The notes under the pieces were generated by a model, which searched no databases, was not told the DNA's origin, and was given only the letters and a program-made list of their open reading frames with translations. The position numbers and the translations under genes are program-made. From contig JAWSVB010000004.1 in NCBI GenBank assembly GCA_033852135.1, positions 62,001 to 126,000 of the forward strand: DNA of 64,000 bases, read 5' to 3'. This document shows positions 7,737 through 16,887 of this stretch, piece by piece; position 1 is the first letter of the stretch; every line of letters begins with the position of its first letter. The stretch comes from QZLE01 sp033852135 (GTDB lineage: Bacteria; Pseudomonadota; Gammaproteobacteria; QZLD01).

Positions 7737-9773
7737 CAGCCCCGCAAGACTTTGCTCCATCTCAGAGAACTCTTTCTTAAGCCTTTCATATTGCACATCT
7801 TTATCCTGAACTTCCTCTTTAAGCTGCTGTAACTCTTTTTGGGCAAGATCTAACTCTTGTTGCTTTTGCTTCAGAGACTCATCCTTTTCATCCAATAATT
7901 TGCTTAAGCTTGATTGTTCCTGTTCTTTTTGGGAAAACTCTTCTAATGCCTTTTCCAGCTCTTCTTGCTTGGCATCTAATTCACCTTTGGATTTAAGCAA
8001 CTCTTCATTCAACCCTTGATTCTGCTCTTCTAGCTCCGCAAGTTCAATATTTATATCATTATCAATTTGCTGTGAAACTTGCTCAAACTCTTGCTCACCC
8101 ATCCCTGCATTTTCTTCGCTGGAACCATCTTCTGCAGCTGAATCATCAGCCCCATCTAAAATATCACTTGCACTAGCCAATAAGGCTTCAATATCATCAT
8201 CGCTGACATTTTCTTCAACAGCTTCATCTTCCGGCTGTTCTTCATTTAACCGACCTTCAAGTTCCTCTTTCTCATGTTTGATCTTATCCACTTCATCAAT
8301 TAAACGGTTGTTTTCATCTTCTAGAGTAACCACCGCATTCATCACATCTCCTGATTCACGGGAGAAACGTGATATCACACTCTCTAACTCATCTACTTTA
8401 TTTTTCTTTTCCTCAAGCTCCTTGGTTAGCTCCTGCTGCTCCTCTTCTATTGCAGCAAGCTTTCTCTTTAGATCTAACTTTTCGCGCTCAAGCTCAACCA
8501 TATCATTATCAGTTGCGGCAGCTGTTTGTGTTTGTTGCTGCACCTCAGCCAGAAGATCGTCTGGGTCAATATCTACATCGTCTACATCAGCCTCAGCAAC
8601 TTCTTCTGCCCCTTCAGCTCTTGCAGTTAAATCATCTAGAGTTATCAACAGGTCTTCTAACTGCTCTTGCCTACTTTGATTCTCATTTTCCAGAACATCT
8701 ATACACATCTTAGATTCTGATAGAGCTGACTCCAATGCGTTTATCCGTGTGAGGAACTCCCCTTTCATCCCCTCATCTTCGCTCATCTCTAGCATACCCT
8801 GCAGCTCAGATATAATACTCTTCTGCTGGTCAGATACGCTCTTAAGCTTATCAACCTCTTTTCTTACCTTGTGCTCTGCTTTATCAACATAAACAACCTT
8901 CTCTTTCGGCCTTTTAGTACGCATCTCCAGCATTTTATTCAGCTTTTCAAGCGTAATCTCATCTAGCTCTCCATCACCAATATTGTCTAATAAATTTTGG
9001 AGTAAACTAAATTCATTCTCATAACTGGATGATAAAACATCAATAACAGAATTATCCTCCAATTGTTCCTTAACTGATTCTAATTGTTCTGTTATCGGCC
9101 TTGCAGCTTCTGTTGCATCCTTCAGCTTGCCGGCTAATCCATAAAATAAAGTTTTATACTGCTCAAGACTTTGAGCCTGTTGTTTTAATACGTTTAGCTC
9201 AGTTCTAACAGCCTCAACTTCTGCACTATCAGCAACATCTGCGGTATCATCTGCTGTTGGGGTTTCAGGTTTTTCTTCAGCAGCCTCAGGTTCTTTAGCA
9301 ATTGAAGGGATGCTTTCAAGTATCTCTTTAAGACTTTGTTCCTGACTTTTCCAATATGCGCTCCCATCTTCGCCTGATGCTTCAATCGCACTTATCTCTG
9401 AACGAATAAACGCCATACGCAATTCTAACGGATCACTATAATCACCGCCTAAATTAAAACTATCATCTGTGGAATCATTATCCCCATTACTTTCCTCCAT
9501 TCTAAGCTCTGTAGCGAGCATAGCCTGGCTAAGAAAGGTTAAGTAAGTTGGAATCTCAACCTCTTCTTTAGGCTCCTGAGGGACTTCCTTTACTACTACC
9601 TTACTACCTTTGCTTTTTTTAAGTTTTCTAATGCGAATTACAGAATATATTAACCATAACAGTAGCAAGAATACTGCTTCACCTAACATAGCCAATATAA
9701 GTTGATTAACTGTCACTTTTAAAATATTTCCATCTATAAATTCATGCCCAATACCAATTAGCCACTCCCACAC
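7731..9773 (-). CDS. Large acidic membrane-anchored coiled-coil protein, function unknown
   Basis: 680 residues. A single transmembrane helix (about residues 23-46) is followed by a basic stretch RIRKLKKSKGSK, so the rest should be cytoplasmic by the positive-inside rule. Beyond residue 90 it is very rich in Glu, Asp, Gln and Leu, with long predicted coiled coils (about 190-470 and 570-670) broken by acidic linkers such as DDSAAEDGSSEENAG. No LysM, ATPase or enzymatic motif was seen, so it is neither FimV nor an SMC protein. Such proteins may act as scaffolds at the membrane. The short frames on the opposite strand are Ser/Leu-rich shadows of its Glu/Leu codons. The stop lies inside the GacA-type palindrome. 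Confidence 0.75.
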   Translation of the reverse strand: MWEWLIGIGHEFIDGNILKVTVNQLILAMLGEAVFLLLLWLIYSVIRIRKLKKSKGSKVVVKEVPQEPKEEVEIPTYLTFLSQAMLATELRMEESNGDNDSTDDSFNLGGDYSDPLELRMAFIRSEISAIEASGEDGSAYWKSQEQSLKEILESIPSIAKEPEAAEEKPETPTADDTADVADSAEVEAVRTELNVLKQQAQSLEQYKTLFYGLAGKLKDATEAARPITEQLESVKEQLEDNSVIDVLSSSYENEFSLLQNLLDNIGDGELDEITLEKLNKMLEMRTKRPKEKVVYVDKAEHKVRKEVDKLKSVSDQQKSIISELQGMLEMSEDEGMKGEFLTRINALESALSESKMCIDVLENENQSRQEQLEDLLITLDDLTARAEGAEEVAEADVDDVDIDPDDLLAEVQQQTQTAAATDNDMVELEREKLDLKRKLAAIEEEQQELTKELEEKKNKVDELESVISRFSRESGDVMNAVVTLEDENNRLIDEVDKIKHEKEELEGRLNEEQPEDEAVEENVSDDDIEALLASASDILDGADDSAAEDGSSEENAGMGEQEFEQVSQQIDNDINIELAELEEQNQGLNEELLKSKGELDAKQEELEKALEEFSQKEQEQSSLSKLLDEKDESLKQKQQELDLAQKELQQLKEEVQDKDVQYERLKKEFSEMEQSLAGLV

Positions 9774-9919
9774 TAAAGGGATAGTGACTCTATTTAATTA
9801 AAGGTCATTGAACCATATATTTCCAGCAGTTTTCCTCACTATTGCAGCAAAGTTTGAACTGGTTGCGTATTTTAAATGCGAAAGTGGTTTTTATTGGGGG
9901 AATACGAGTATATTGACTG

Positions 9920-10891
9920 CTATTTACTTCTTACTAAGGCAAAATCAGCGACCAAATCAAGAACCTTTTTGGCCTCGCTATCTTCAATTATCTCTAAGGC
10001 TTTTTTTGCTAACTGAATCTGCTCTTGAGCCATTGCTTTTGTTGTTAATATAGCATTAGACCCTTTAACTATCTTAGCCACAGTAGCTATATCAGCCTCA
10101 TTAGGCTCACCTTCAATTGCCTGTGTGATAACCAGTCGATTCTCAGGGGTACACTCTTCTAGTGCGTATACCAGTGGCAATGTCACCTTGCCTTCAGCAA
10201 TGTCATCTCCAATTCTTTTTCCTAGGTCATCTTCACTTGCGGAATAATCGAGAACATCATCTATAAGCTGAAAAGCTATACCTAAATGCATCCCATAATC
10301 AGCCATAGCCTGCTGCTTTTCCTTAGTAGTATTACCAAGCAGAGCACCAAGCTCACCAGCAGCTTGGAATAGTTTTGCAGTTTTCCTTTTAATAACCTCA
10401 AAGCAGCTATCAATACTGACATCTATGTTCTTACAATTCATTAGCTGCAACACTTCGCCTTCAGCAATAGTGTTTGTAGCATCAGCTAAAATCTGCATCA
10501 CTCGCATATCCCCAATTTTCACCATCATCTGGAATGCTCGTGAATAGAGAAAATCACCAACCAATACCGCAGCCTGATCTCCCCAAAGGGTATTTGCAGT
10601 ATCACGTCCACGACGCATAGCTGACATATCAATTACATCATCATGCAACAGGGTCGCAGTGTGAATAAACTCGATGATTGCAGCTGCATTTATGTGGTTA
10701 TCATTGATATCACCACAGCTCTTGGCCGCTAGAATAAGCAGCATCGGTCGCAAACGTTTTCCGCCACCTTCAATAATATAAGCGCCAATCTCGTTAATCA
10801 GCTCAATATCAGATTGTAGATTGGTCTCAATAGCCGAATCTACTGCCTGCATCTCTTGCTCAACTACTTGCTGTATTTGATCTATATCCAA
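9920..10891 (-). CDS. ispB: Octaprenyl/polyprenyl diphosphate synthase
   Basis: 323 residues, normal family length. First Asp-rich motif DDVID in TLLHDDVIDMSAMRRG, second DDVLD in FQLIDDVLDYSA, plus GGKRLRPML near the N terminus and GDFLYSRAF. These place it among trans-long-chain prenyl diphosphate synthases that make the quinone side chain. In many gammaproteobacteria ispB is divergent from rplU-rpmA; that pair is absent here. About 100 bases separate it from mutT-thiE upstream. Confidence 0.93.
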   Translation of the reverse strand: MDIDQIQQVVEQEMQAVDSAIETNLQSDIELINEIGAYIIEGGGKRLRPMLLILAAKSCGDINDNHINAAAIIEFIHTATLLHDDVIDMSAMRRGRDTANTLWGDQAAVLVGDFLYSRAFQMMVKIGDMRVMQILADATNTIAEGEVLQLMNCKNIDVSIDSCFEVIKRKTAKLFQAAGELGALLGNTTKEKQQAMADYGMHLGIAFQLIDDVLDYSASEDDLGKRIGDDIAEGKVTLPLVYALEECTPENRLVITQAIEGEPNEADIATVAKIVKGSNAILTTKAMAQEQIQLAKKALEIIEDSEAKKVLDLVADFALVRSK

Positions 10892-10992
10892 CTGATTATC
10901 CGTCTATTAGCTTTCTACTTATAACAAAGATGGGAGCATACTATGAGAGCACAACTATTGTGTCAAATTTACTTCTATTTAATTTATATGCG

Positions 10993-11955
10993 TTACTCGA
11001 TCAAACTCCACAGCCCCCGGATGGCAGCTACACCTTGCGCACCATTCCTTCTAGACTCGGAAATATCTTTGCTTTCTAACCCACCAAGGGCAAATACTGG
11101 AAGTGCGCACTGCATGACAGTTTGAGAAAAAGCTTCCCAGCCAATAGGCTCTGCATCAGGGTGAGTTGCAGTCTGCTTCACCGGGCTCAACATAGCAAAG
11201 TCAACCCCAGCATCCTCAGCTTTTTTCAATTCACCTAAAGAGTGACAGGATGCTGCAATTAAATCAGTGGCATTTTCTCTTAGGACTGCAAGATCAAGTT
11301 GCCCACTATTCAGGTGCACACCATCTAAGCCACACCTTTTATAAACCTCAACATCACTATTAACTAAAATTTTGGCTCCATATTGGTGGCATACTAATTT
11401 CGATTTATCTGCATACGCACACAAGGCATCAGCAGCAAGCTTTTTTGAGCGTAACTGCACCAACTTAACCCTTTTTTGCAATGACAATTCAAGCTGCTGT
11501 ATAAACTGCTGTTCACTATAATCAGCTGGCTCAGGAGTTATTAGGTATTTATCTGGAAGCTGCAGTGACGTAACCACTGGCAAGTCTGCTGGAGGCAACT
11601 GATATTGCAGCAGTTCATCTAGCGCAACCCACTCTATCTCTTGCCCCTCTAAAGGAATTAACTCGCCCATATACTGGTCCACCTCCCACACATCAAGAAA
11701 TACATCTTTTTCACTGTATGAGTACGGCACCTGAATTAATGGAGTTAACTTTGTGGCAGTTATGGAGATCTCTTCCTTCAACTCACGCACCAATGCCTGC
11801 TGAGCAGACTCACCATTTTCAATCTTGCCACCTGGAAACTCCCAATAACCTGGCAGGTGCGAGCTATTCATTGGACGCTGCGCCAACAGAATCTTGCCGA
11901 AACCATTTCTGATTACCGCTGCAACCACATGAATTTTAGGTTTGTTATTTATCAT
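10993..11955 (-). CDS. Fused Nudix hydrolase (MutT) and thiamine-phosphate synthase-like (ThiE) protein
   Basis: 320 residues in two domains. Residues 1-130 are a Nudix hydrolase: HVVAAVIRNGFGKILLAQRP, then a full Nudix box GGKIENGESAQQALVRELKEEI, as in 8-oxo-dGTP pyrophosphatases. Residues 135-320 resemble ThiE/TenI: LVQLRSKKL, ILVNSDVE, GLDGVHLNSGQ, ASCHSLGELKKAE, LSPVKQTATHP, FALGGL and GVAAIRGLW. This fusion is widespread beside argJ and secA in gammaproteobacteria. The Nudix half sanitises oxidised nucleotides; the ThiE-like half may or may not make thiamine phosphate. thiC occurs at 57 kb in this window. Confidence 0.9.
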   Translation of the reverse strand: MINNKPKIHVVAAVIRNGFGKILLAQRPMNSSHLPGYWEFPGGKIENGESAQQALVRELKEEISITATKLTPLIQVPYSYSEKDVFLDVWEVDQYMGELIPLEGQEIEWVALDELLQYQLPPADLPVVTSLQLPDKYLITPEPADYSEQQFIQQLELSLQKRVKLVQLRSKKLAADALCAYADKSKLVCHQYGAKILVNSDVEVYKRCGLDGVHLNSGQLDLAVLRENATDLIAASCHSLGELKKAEDAGVDFAMLSPVKQTATHPDAEPIGWEAFSQTVMQCALPVFALGGLESKDISESRRNGAQGVAAIRGLWSLIE

Positions 11956-11966
11956 ACTATCAAAAC

Positions 11967-12275
11967 TTATGAACCAAATTTGAAAGAAAACAACCCGTAA
12001 AAAGACATTAGAAAAAGTATTAACATAATAGCTGTAAGCAAAGGAGCTTCATCTAAATTCACGCTATTGACCCTTGATTTAACAAAGTTTTTAATTATTA
12101 ATACAAAAATAGCGCCTGCTGATATTGAAAGTAATAAAACACCAATACCTGCAAATGTATCTTTTATACCGTACGACATAAAAATTAAAACTAAGCCTAA
12201 CAAAGAGAAGGCGCTAGAAAGAATAAAAACTCCAACCAAAGCAATTAACACATTAATTTTGTGGATATTACCCAA
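11967..12275 (-). CDS. Small hydrophobic membrane protein, function unknown
   Basis: 102 residues with three to four hydrophobic segments (about 8-35, 42-62 and 80-98) linked by short charged turns (KNFVKSRVNSVN). I recognise no family. It sits between argJ and mutT-thiE, normally neighbours in related genomes, and is 11 bases upstream of mutT-thiE, so it may be co-transcribed. A structured repeat lies directly on its other side. This looks like a lineage-specific insertion. Confidence 0.6.
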   Translation of the reverse strand: MGNIHKINVLIALVGVFILSSAFSLLGLVLIFMSYGIKDTFAGIGVLLLSISAGAIFVLIIKNFVKSRVNSVNLDEAPLLTAIMLILFLMSFYGLFSFKFGS

Positions 12276-12367
12276 ATATTACTCCTTACTCTTAGCTCTT
12301 CTTTTGCTCATCCCCTTAAAGAACGCTCGAAGACATGGAGACTAGTTCTAAAAAAACACGGCAAATT

Positions 12368-12490
12368 TTAAAACGTCATGAGCGCAGCTTAGGCAAGGCG
12401 AAAGCCTGTTAAAAAAACGGAGTTTACTTTAGTAAATGAGTATTTTTTCACAGGCTTTCAACGCTGCATAAGCAAGCGCAATAGTTTTAA
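12368..12490. repeat. Structured repeat, copy A (behind argJ)
   Basis: A long imperfect inverted repeat. Innermost stem TTTACT/AGTAAA (12423-12436), arms GAAAGCCTGT (12400-12409) and ACAGGCTTTC (12450-12459), and an outer pair GCGC...GCGC and TTAAAAC/GTTTTAA. It contains the family tags AAGGCG, GAG before and TGAG after the inner stem, and CAACGCTG. It ends at the argJ stop codon. Confidence 0.7.
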
Positions 12491-13704
12491 GAGCGGTACT
12501 CGGCGTTTATCTTCACATAGTCATACGAAAAATCACACGTCCAAACCGTACAAGACTCGGCGCCACGCTGCAGATCAACCTTAATAGTGATCTCATCCTT
12601 ATCCATCTCTTTCTGGCCATCTGCTTCTGTATAAGCTGGATCTGGATTTCCATTTTTTATCAAACAGGTTTCACCAATAAACAAGGACACTTTATCAATA
12701 TCGAGGTTTTCTACGCCGGACCTTCCAACTGCTGCTAAAATTCTTCCCCAATTTGGATCACTAGCAAAAAGAGCTGTTTTTACTAGTGGCGAGTGAGCAA
12801 TGGTAAATGCTACCTGTTCCGCTTCTTCTTCCGAAATACAGTTTTGTATCTCAATACTGATAAACTTTGTCGCTCCTTCACCATCACGCACAATAGCTTG
12901 CGCCAGAATTTTACACACTCTCTCGATAGCCTGGACAAAGATATCAATATCTTCGCTATCTTCGGTAATCTGAGCTGCACCGCTCTTTCCAGTAGCTACA
13001 AGAACTACAGCATCATTGGTTGATGTATCACCATCAACAGTAACGCGATTAAATGTCTTTTTTACAGCAGCTGAGAGAACTTGCTGTAGTAGTGGCGATT
13101 CAATATTGGCATCAGTAGCAATATATCCAAGCATAGTTGCCATATTTGGCCTAATCATACCTGAACCTTTAGATATGCCGGTTATAACCACATCTTGACC
13201 ACCAATACTTATAATTTCTGAAGCACCTTTAGGCACAGTATCTGTAGTCATTATTCCAAATGCAGCTTCATCCCAGCCAGATTCTGACAGTGCAGAAATT
13301 GCACCAGGAAGGCCATGTTTAAACTTATCTATAGGGAGTAGCTCTCCGATAACACCAGTTGAAAACGGCAGTATCTGTTTACGATTTACCCCTGTAATTT
13401 CAGCAACTAGCTCACAGCAGCTTTTCGCATCTTTTAGCCCTTGCTCTCCAGTTCCTGCATTTGCACTTCCGGTATTCACTAAAAGATATCTAGGCTCAAC
13501 ATCTGCCAAGTGTTTTTTCGCCACAGTAACCGGCGCTGCACAGAATGCATTTTTGGTAAATGTTGCTGCAACAGCAGAACCTGAGGCAATTTCCATTAAC
13601 ACTAAATCTTTACGATCTTCGTAGCGTATTCCAGCCTTCGTTGTTCCAAGCTTAAAACCTTTTACTGGATGCATTTTTGGTAACTTACTAATATTTACTG
13701 CCAT
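12487..13704 (-). CDS. argJ: Bifunctional glutamate N-acetyltransferase/amino-acid acetyltransferase
   Basis: 405 residues, full length. The autocleavage site is present in KGSGMIRPNMATMLGY, where the precursor splits before the Thr of MATML and the new N-terminal Thr is the nucleophile. GVIGELLP, MTTDTVPKGAS, TVDGDTSTNDAVV and SDPNWGRILAA are also conserved. It recycles acetyl groups between N-acetylornithine and glutamate for arginine synthesis in the cytoplasm. It follows secA on the same strand, with a REP-like palindrome in the spacer, and its stop overlaps structured repeat copy A. Confidence 0.96.
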   Translation of the reverse strand: MAVNISKLPKMHPVKGFKLGTTKAGIRYEDRKDLVLMEIASGSAVAATFTKNAFCAAPVTVAKKHLADVEPRYLLVNTGSANAGTGEQGLKDAKSCCELVAEITGVNRKQILPFSTGVIGELLPIDKFKHGLPGAISALSESGWDEAAFGIMTTDTVPKGASEIISIGGQDVVITGISKGSGMIRPNMATMLGYIATDANIESPLLQQVLSAAVKKTFNRVTVDGDTSTNDAVVLVATGKSGAAQITEDSEDIDIFVQAIERVCKILAQAIVRDGEGATKFISIEIQNCISEEEAEQVAFTIAHSPLVKTALFASDPNWGRILAAVGRSGVENLDIDKVSLFIGETCLIKNGNPDPAYTEADGQKEMDKDEITIKVDLQRGAESCTVWTCDFSYDYVKINAEYRS

Positions 13705-13801
13705 TTGAATCTACCTTACTCACTTCTGATCTCATTCTCAGAACTTACATTAAGGCTGATGTTCTGGCAAATCACCGAAACAAGCCTTCTAGTTGTAGAA
13801 A

Positions 13802-13838
13802 AACCGCTCGCACTTCGACAAACTCAGCACGAACGGTT
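13802..13838. repeat. REP-like palindrome with the TTCGACAAACTCAGCACGAACGG core
   Basis: AACCG(C/T)TCG... and ...CGAACGGTT pair around a CACTTCGACAAACTCAG centre. Closely similar palindromes (CCGTTCG...TTCGACAAGCTCAG...CGAACGG) are scattered in many bacterial genomes. One copy was seen here, in the secA-argJ spacer. Confidence 0.6.
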
Positions 13839-13865
13839 ATTTGTTTTCTAGTATCAAGTACAGGG

Positions 13866-16580
13866 CTAGGAAGCTATCTTTCCATGACACTGTTTAAATT
13901 TTTTCCCAGAACCACATGGGCATGGGTCGTTTCTACCAACCTTTTGCTGTGCTCTTACAAATGGCTGCTTAACTGGCTTTTTATTCTTAGCTTCTGCCGC
14001 TTCCTCTTGTTGAGTTTGAGCGTGCTTAAATTCCATCTGCTGCTGCATTGCTTCTTCACGCTTCTGCCTTTCCATCTCCTCAACCTCTTCCTGGGTCTGG
14101 ATATGCACGCGACTAAGTATCTGCGTTACACTCTGCTTATATCTTTCCAGCAGCTCAAGGAACATATTGAACGCTTCTTTTTTATACTCCTGCTTCGGAT
14201 CTTTTTGCGCATAACCACGCAGATGAATCCCTTGACGCAGGTGGTCCATTGCCGCTAAATGTTCTTTCCACAAACGATCTAATTCCGAAAGCATTATCTG
14301 CTTCTCTGCCAGACGCATAATCTCTGCACCGACATGTTTCTCTTTTGCTGCATAAGCATCAAGAATTGCATCGATAATTTTTTTCTCTAATGTCTCTGCA
14401 TGCAAACTCTTATCTTCATCTAACCACTGCTGAATCAGCAGTTTAATACCGAAACCATCTTCAATAGCTTTTTCAAGTCCGGCGATATCCCACTGTTCAT
14501 CAATACTTCCAGGAGGAACATATTCAGAGAATATTTTAGCGACTACGTCTTCACGAATTGACACAACTGAATCAGACACATCATCTAAATCCATAAGGTC
14601 ATTGCGCTGCTCATAGACCACGCGACGCTGGTCGTTTGCTACATTATCAAATTCAAGCAGATGCTTTCTTATATCAAAGTTATGCCCTTCAACCTTACGC
14701 TGTGCATTCTCAATAGCTTTATTGACCCATGGGTGCTCAATAGCCTCACCACGCTCCATCCCAAGCCTTTTCATCATCCCAGAAACTTTATCGGAAGCAA
14801 AAATGCGCAGTAACGAATCTTCCATAGATAGGTAGAAGCGTGAAGAACCTGCATCGCCCTGACGTCCAGCACGACCACGCAACTGATTATCAATACGACG
14901 AGACTCGTGCCTTTCAGTACCTATAATGTGTAAGCCACCTGCAGCTAAAACTTTATCATGAGTAACTTTCCAATCAGTCTTAACCTTCTCAATCTCATCT
15001 TCACTGGCTTCTTCACCTAAATTAGCAATTGCCACTTCTAAGTTTCCACCAAGTACGATATCAGTACCACGACCAGCCATGTTGGTAGCAATTGTTACTG
15101 CACCTGGCTTACCAGCCATTGCAACAATAGTTGCCTCGCGCTCATGTTGTTTTGCATTAAGAACTTCATGTTCGACATTATTTTTAGTCAATACTGCAGA
15201 AAGCATTTCGGATGCGTCTACCGAAGTAGTACCCACCAGAATTGGACGCTCAAGCTTCTGATTCTCACGAATATCTTCAATCACAGCTTCATACTTCTCT
15301 TCCGCTGTCAGGTAAACTAAATCAGTACGATCATCCCTTACCATTGGCTTATGAGTTGGTATCACTAATACCTCAAGCCCATAGATCTGTTGAAATTCAA
15401 ATGCTTCAGTATCTGCAGTACCTGTCATTCCAGATAATTTTTCATACAGGCGGAAATAGTTCTGGAAGGTGATCGATGCATAAGTTTGTGATTCATTCTG
15501 AATTGTCACGCCCTCTTTTGCCTCTACCGCTTGATGTAAACCATCAGACCAACGTCTACCAGGCATAGTTCTTCCGGTAAACTCATCAACTATGACAACT
15601 TCACCATCAACAACTAGATAATCAACCTCTTTCTGAAATAATGCATGGGCTCTCAAAGCAGCATTGATATGATGCATCAACATTATATTGCTAGAACTAT
15701 AGAGACTGTCACCATCTTCTAATAGGCCAGCTCCAGTCAATAATTCTTCAACATGCTCGTGGCCAATTTCACTTAAATAAACTTGTTTCTGTTTCTCATC
15801 AATCCAGAAGTCACCATCACCCTCTTCATCAGGCTGTCTAACCAACTTGGGAATGACTTTGTTAATCTTACGGTATACTTCGCTACTATCATCTGCAGGC
15901 CCAGATATAATTAGCGGGGTACGCGCCTCATCAATAAGGATGGAGTCAACCTCATCCACAATCGCAAAATTAAGCTCGCGCTGCACTCGATCCTCAGCAC
16001 TAAAGGCCATATTATCGCGCAGATAATCAAAACCAAATTCATTATTAGTTCCGTAAGTGATGTCGGCTGCGTAAGCTGCTTTTTTATCCTCATGACTCAT
16101 TTCAGCCACAACCACACCTGTGGTCATACCTAAAAAGCCATAAAGTTTACCCATCCAGGCAGCATCACGTTTAGCTAGGTAATCATTTACCGTTACTACG
16201 TGAACCCCTTTACCAGTTAATGCATTTAGATAGGCTGCTAAGGTAGCTACTAAGGTTTTACCCTCACCTGTTCTCATCTCAGCAATCTTGCCGCTATTTA
16301 GCACCATGCCACCAATTAGCTGCACATCGAAGTGGCGCATCTCCATAGCACGCTTTCCAGCTTCTCTCACAACAGCAAAAACTTCTGGGATTAAACTTTC
16401 AAGAGTGGCGCCCTTCTCAAGCCTTTCTTTGAATTCTGTGGTTTTCGCTTTTAGCTCTTCATCAGTTAAACGCTCTATCTCTTGTTCTAAGGCGTTAGAC
16501 TCTTGGATTACCTTTCTTAATTTTTTTATAACCCTGTCATTTCTACTGCCAAAAACCTTGCTCAATACATTCTTAAACAT
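13866..16580 (-). CDS. secA: Preprotein translocase ATPase SecA
   Basis: 904 residues, full length. Walker A MRTGEGKTL near residue 104; DEAD-type Walker B DEVDSILIDEARTPLIISG; TNMAGRGTDIVLGG and GRAGRQGDAGSSRFYLS of the second motor domain; helical scaffold and IRA1; and a C-terminal zinc-binding tail GRNDPCPCGSGKKFKQCHG, which in the family binds SecB and lipids. SecA drives precursor proteins through SecYEG. It lies downstream of an M23 peptidase gene with a 307-base gap, and argJ follows. A Cys-containing tail plus secB in the same window supports a working SecB-SecA route. Confidence 0.98.
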   Translation of the reverse strand: MFKNVLSKVFGSRNDRVIKKLRKVIQESNALEQEIERLTDEELKAKTTEFKERLEKGATLESLIPEVFAVVREAGKRAMEMRHFDVQLIGGMVLNSGKIAEMRTGEGKTLVATLAAYLNALTGKGVHVVTVNDYLAKRDAAWMGKLYGFLGMTTGVVVAEMSHEDKKAAYAADITYGTNNEFGFDYLRDNMAFSAEDRVQRELNFAIVDEVDSILIDEARTPLIISGPADDSSEVYRKINKVIPKLVRQPDEEGDGDFWIDEKQKQVYLSEIGHEHVEELLTGAGLLEDGDSLYSSSNIMLMHHINAALRAHALFQKEVDYLVVDGEVVIVDEFTGRTMPGRRWSDGLHQAVEAKEGVTIQNESQTYASITFQNYFRLYEKLSGMTGTADTEAFEFQQIYGLEVLVIPTHKPMVRDDRTDLVYLTAEEKYEAVIEDIRENQKLERPILVGTTSVDASEMLSAVLTKNNVEHEVLNAKQHEREATIVAMAGKPGAVTIATNMAGRGTDIVLGGNLEVAIANLGEEASEDEIEKVKTDWKVTHDKVLAAGGLHIIGTERHESRRIDNQLRGRAGRQGDAGSSRFYLSMEDSLLRIFASDKVSGMMKRLGMERGEAIEHPWVNKAIENAQRKVEGHNFDIRKHLLEFDNVANDQRRVVYEQRNDLMDLDDVSDSVVSIREDVVAKIFSEYVPPGSIDEQWDIAGLEKAIEDGFGIKLLIQQWLDEDKSLHAETLEKKIIDAILDAYAAKEKHVGAEIMRLAEKQIMLSELDRLWKEHLAAMDHLRQGIHLRGYAQKDPKQEYKKEAFNMFLELLERYKQSVTQILSRVHIQTQEEVEEMERQKREEAMQQQMEFKHAQTQQEEAAEAKNKKPVKQPFVRAQQKVGRNDPCPCGSGKKFKQCHGKIAS

Positions 16581-16887
16581 TGACTTGATAACCTGTTGTT
16601 TTTGTTAATTCTTTTTATGCGCAACTTTTTTCACAAGAAAGCATCTACATATACGTTTTACGATGAATATCAGCTAAAGAATCTTACAATATGTCTATTC
16701 AATCCTTTTTTCATAAACATCTGTGGAGTTAATACCGCCTATTCCGGTTTCCATGATTTATTTTTAGGTAACAATATACATCATTGGATAACGATTGGAC
16801 ACCCAAATACCATACGCAATGCGTACTAAACTATCCATGGGGTCATAACCATTACAATTCAAGGTTTTGAATTAAAAATTAGAAGTA
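16581..16887. other. Spacer between the M23 peptidase gene and secA
   Basis: AT-rich and without a convincing gene. A 24-codon minus-strand frame (ATG at about 16833, ending YPMMYIVT) and a 77-codon plus-strand frame exist but show no family features. There is no SecM-type arrest motif. A secA promoter probably lies here; I could not pick one with confidence. Confidence 0.4.

Noticed and set aside
8278..8713. Two overlapping plus-strand open frames rich in Ser, Leu and Gln
   Set aside because: They are antisense shadows of the Glu/Leu/Gln-rich coiled-coil gene; composition follows from its codons and there is no ribosome site or family feature.
4622..12352. Shared 11-mer GAGACTAGTTC at about 4623 and 12338
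   Set aside because: An 11-mer pair is expected by chance in a 64-kb window, and the flanks do not match beyond A-rich tracts.
16596..16841. Possible SecM-like leader peptide before secA (either strand)
   Set aside because: Neither the 77-codon plus frame nor the 24-codon minus frame has a signal peptide or an arrest motif resembling F-x4-WI-x4-GIRAGP.
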